From Pseudomonas cremoricolorata (GTDB lineage Bacteria; Pseudomonadota; Gammaproteobacteria; Pseudomonadales; Pseudomonadaceae): 64,000 bases of DNA. Position numbers and translations under genes: made by a program. This document shows, in pieces, positions 62,339 through 64,000 of the stretch (its first letter is position 1; each line of letters opens with the position of its first letter). The stretch is from NCBI RefSeq assembly GCF_000759535.1, contig NZ_CP009455.1, positions 2,356,001 through 2,420,000 on the forward strand, read 5' to 3'. The notes beneath the pieces are model-generated. The model saw only the letters and a list, made by a program, of their open reading frames with translations. It made no database searches and was not told the origin of the DNA.

Positions 62339-64000
62339 CCGGCGCCGCCTGCGCCCGGCGCTGGCGATTGCGCCACAGCCGGTAGGCGCGGATGCCGGCA
62401 CGCACCGAGCCGAACAGCAACTCGCCTTCCATCTCCCGCGCCAGCCCTGAGCGCACCAGCATGCGCAGGAAACGCCCACGGGCGCGGGCGATGGCGAAAT
62501 GCACACCCTGCGCGGCCAGGGTGGCGCGCACTTCGCGCAAGGCTTCAAGGCCCGTCACATCCAGACTGCTCACCGCCTCGGCATCGAACAGCACGGCCTT
62601 GATCTGCTGCTCGCGTTGCATCGCTTCGAGCAGGCGCAGTTTGAAGTAGTCGGCATTGAAGAACAGGATCGCGTCGTCGAAGCGGTACACCAGCAGCCCC
62701 GGCACCGTGCGCGCCTCGGGGTGGTGGCGCAGGTTGACCTGGCCCTCGACCCCGGGCAGCCAGCCGAGCACCGCGTCGGTCGGCTGATAGATGCTGTACA
62801 GCAGGCGCAGAATGGCCAGGGTCACGGCGAAGATGATCCCCGGCAGCACGCCCAGGCCGAGCACGCCGGCGGTGGTCAGCAGGCACAGGCAGAACTCGAA
62901 GCGGCTGAGCGTGAGGATGCTGCGCAGCGACTGCACATCGATCAGCCCCCAACCGGCCATCAACAGCACGGCGCCGAGGGCGGCCTGGGGAATCCACGCC
63001 ATGGGCGCGGTGAACAGCAGCAACACCAAGGCAATCACCAGGGCGGCGACGATGCCCACCAGTTGGCTGCGCCCGCCGACCATGTCGTTGACCGCGGTGC
63101 GTGAATCGGCGCCGCTGATGGCAAAGCCTTGCGACAGCCCGGCGGCCAGGTTGCTCACGCCCAGGGCGACGAACTCGTGGTTGGCGTTGATCGCATAGCC
63201 GTGGCGCGCGGCGAAGCTGCGCGCGGTGAGCATGGCGCTGCAAAAGCTCACGGTGGCGATGCCCAGGGCGTCGCGCAGCAGACTCTTGGTTTCTTCCAGG
63301 CTGATCTGCGGCCAGGCCAGGTGCGGCATGCCACCCGGCACCGGGCCGAGCACGGCGACGCCGAAGCGGTCCAGGCCGAACAGCCCGCTGAGCGCGGTGA
63401 ACACCGCCACCACCACCAGCGCCACCGGCAGGCGCGGGTAGCGCCGTGGCAACACGATGAGCATGGCCAGCGCAGCCAGGCCCAGGGTCAGGGTCAGCCA
63501 GCGGATTTCGCCCAGGCGATTGAGGAAGTCGAGCAGGCTCAGCACGAAGCCTTCACCGACGAAGCTGAAACCCACCACCTTGGACAACTGCCCGGCGATC
63601 AGGCTCAGGCCGATGCCGTTGAGGTAGCCGATCAGAATCGGCCGCGAAAAGAAGCTGGCGATGAAGCCGGCGCGGGCCAGCCCCGCGCCGATCAGCATGG
63701 CCCCCACCAGCAGGGTGACGACTACCGACAGCTCGGCGGTGCGCTGTGTGTCACCCATCGCCAGCGGCGCTACGGCCCCGGCGATCATCGCGCAGGTGGC
63801 GGCATCCGGGCCGACCATCAACTGCCGCGAACTGCCGATCAGGGCGTAGACGATCATCGGCAGCACGCAGGCGTACAGACCATATTGCGCCGGCAGGCCG
63901 ACGATCTGCGCATAGGCGATGGCAATGGGAATCTGAATGGCTGCTACCGACAGACCCGCCTGCACATCGGCCGAGAACCATTCACGGCGGTAACGCAGCA
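62322..64000 (-). CDS. SulP-family anion transporter, N-terminus cut by the window edge
   Basis: At least 559 residues of a SulP/SLC26-type inner-membrane transporter; the frame remains open at base 64000. The visible start (YRREWFSADVQAGLSVAAIQIPIAIAYA) is the usual SulP N-terminal signature, so only a few residues are missing. There are 10-12 membrane helices with a GSSRQLMVGPDAATCAMIAG block and FAISGADSRTAVNDMVGGRSQ, and a C-terminal STAS domain (VLFDAEAVSSLDVTGLEALREVRATL). Substrates of the family are sulfate, bicarbonate or dicarboxylates; which one applies is not evident. Confidence 0.92.
   Translation of the reverse strand, partial: LRYRREWFSADVQAGLSVAAIQIPIAIAYAQIVGLPAQYGLYACVLPMIVYALIGSSRQLMVGPDAATCAMIAGAVAPLAMGDTQRTAELSVVVTLLVGAMLIGAGLARAGFIASFFSRPILIGYLNGIGLSLIAGQLSKVVGFSFVGEGFVLSLLDFLNRLGEIRWLTLTLGLAALAMLIVLPRRYPRLPVALVVVAVFTALSGLFGLDRFGVAVLGPVPGGMPHLAWPQISLEETKSLLRDALGIATVSFCSAMLTARSFAARHGYAINANHEFVALGVSNLAAGLSQGFAISGADSRTAVNDMVGGRSQLVGIVAALVIALVLLLFTAPMAWIPQAALGAVLLMAGWGLIDVQSLRSILTLSRFEFCLCLLTTAGVLGLGVLPGIIFAVTLAILRLLYSIYQPTDAVLGWLPGVEGQVNLRHHPEARTVPGLLVYRFDDAILFFNADYFKLRLLEAMQREQQIKAVLFDAEAVSSLDVTGLEALREVRATLAAQGVHFAIARARGRFLRMLVRSGLAREMEGELLFGSVRAGIRAYRLWRNRQRRAQAAPATDAP

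Overview
The window is one continuous stretch of a high-GC Pseudomonas chromosome, most likely from the P. putida group. The evidence is the gene order gtsC-gtsD-oprB-mutarotase-hexR-zwf-pgl-eda, then leuA, an M23 peptidase, xseA and guaBA, and later kgtP-dctD-dctB-bglX. These are Entner-Doudoroff, GMP and dicarboxylate loci that I recall in the same order from P. putida. I see no rRNA, tRNA, CRISPR array, insertion sequence or integrase. Most genes are intact; only the two at the window edges are cut.

Layout. 1-7910: glucose uptake (ABC permease, ATPase, OprB porin), a hexose-6-phosphate mutarotase, the HexR repressor, and the zwf-pgl-eda operon with a HexR-type operator between hexR and zwf. 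The operon ends at a strong terminator. 7911-11134: two convergent, homologous secreted proteins of the halovibrin (HvnA) type. They carry one and two copies of a shared C-terminal module and sit between eda and leuA like an accessory insert. 11276-21382: leuA with an apparent leucine-rich leader peptide, an M23 peptidase, xseA, a LysR regulator, a TauE-type exporter, a CxxC protein, guaB and guaA. 21404-30356: a small membrane protein, a TetR regulator with a divergent SmvA-like efflux pump, a FhuA-like TonB receptor followed by a Tat-exported aminotransferase, three hypothetical envelope proteins and a DUF417 membrane protein.

30403-44407 is the most unusual part. A FecI-FecR-TonB receptor unit and a further TonB siderophore receptor, each with a Fur-box-like site, flank a five-gene minus-strand operon: MFS exporter, an unknown protein, a tryptophanase/tyrosine phenol-lyase homologue, an acyl-CoA-dehydrogenase-like monooxygenase and an HpaB-like monooxygenase. 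A divergent LysR gene lies beside it. This looks like a small biosynthetic or detoxification pathway acting on an aromatic or sulfur compound. The lyase has glutamine where tryptophanase has histidine and tyrosine phenol-lyase has phenylalanine, so its substrate cannot be assumed.

44672-64000: a complete type I secretion operon without a visible substrate, a small conserved protein, a flavin reductase-like protein, a Fic protein with two perfect tandem inverted repeats at its promoter, and kgtP under an apparent sigma-54 promoter with the DctB/DctD two-component system beside it. These are followed by BglX, a membrane protein, a methyltransferase, a DUF4917/SIR2-like protein, a small membrane protein and a truncated SulP transporter.
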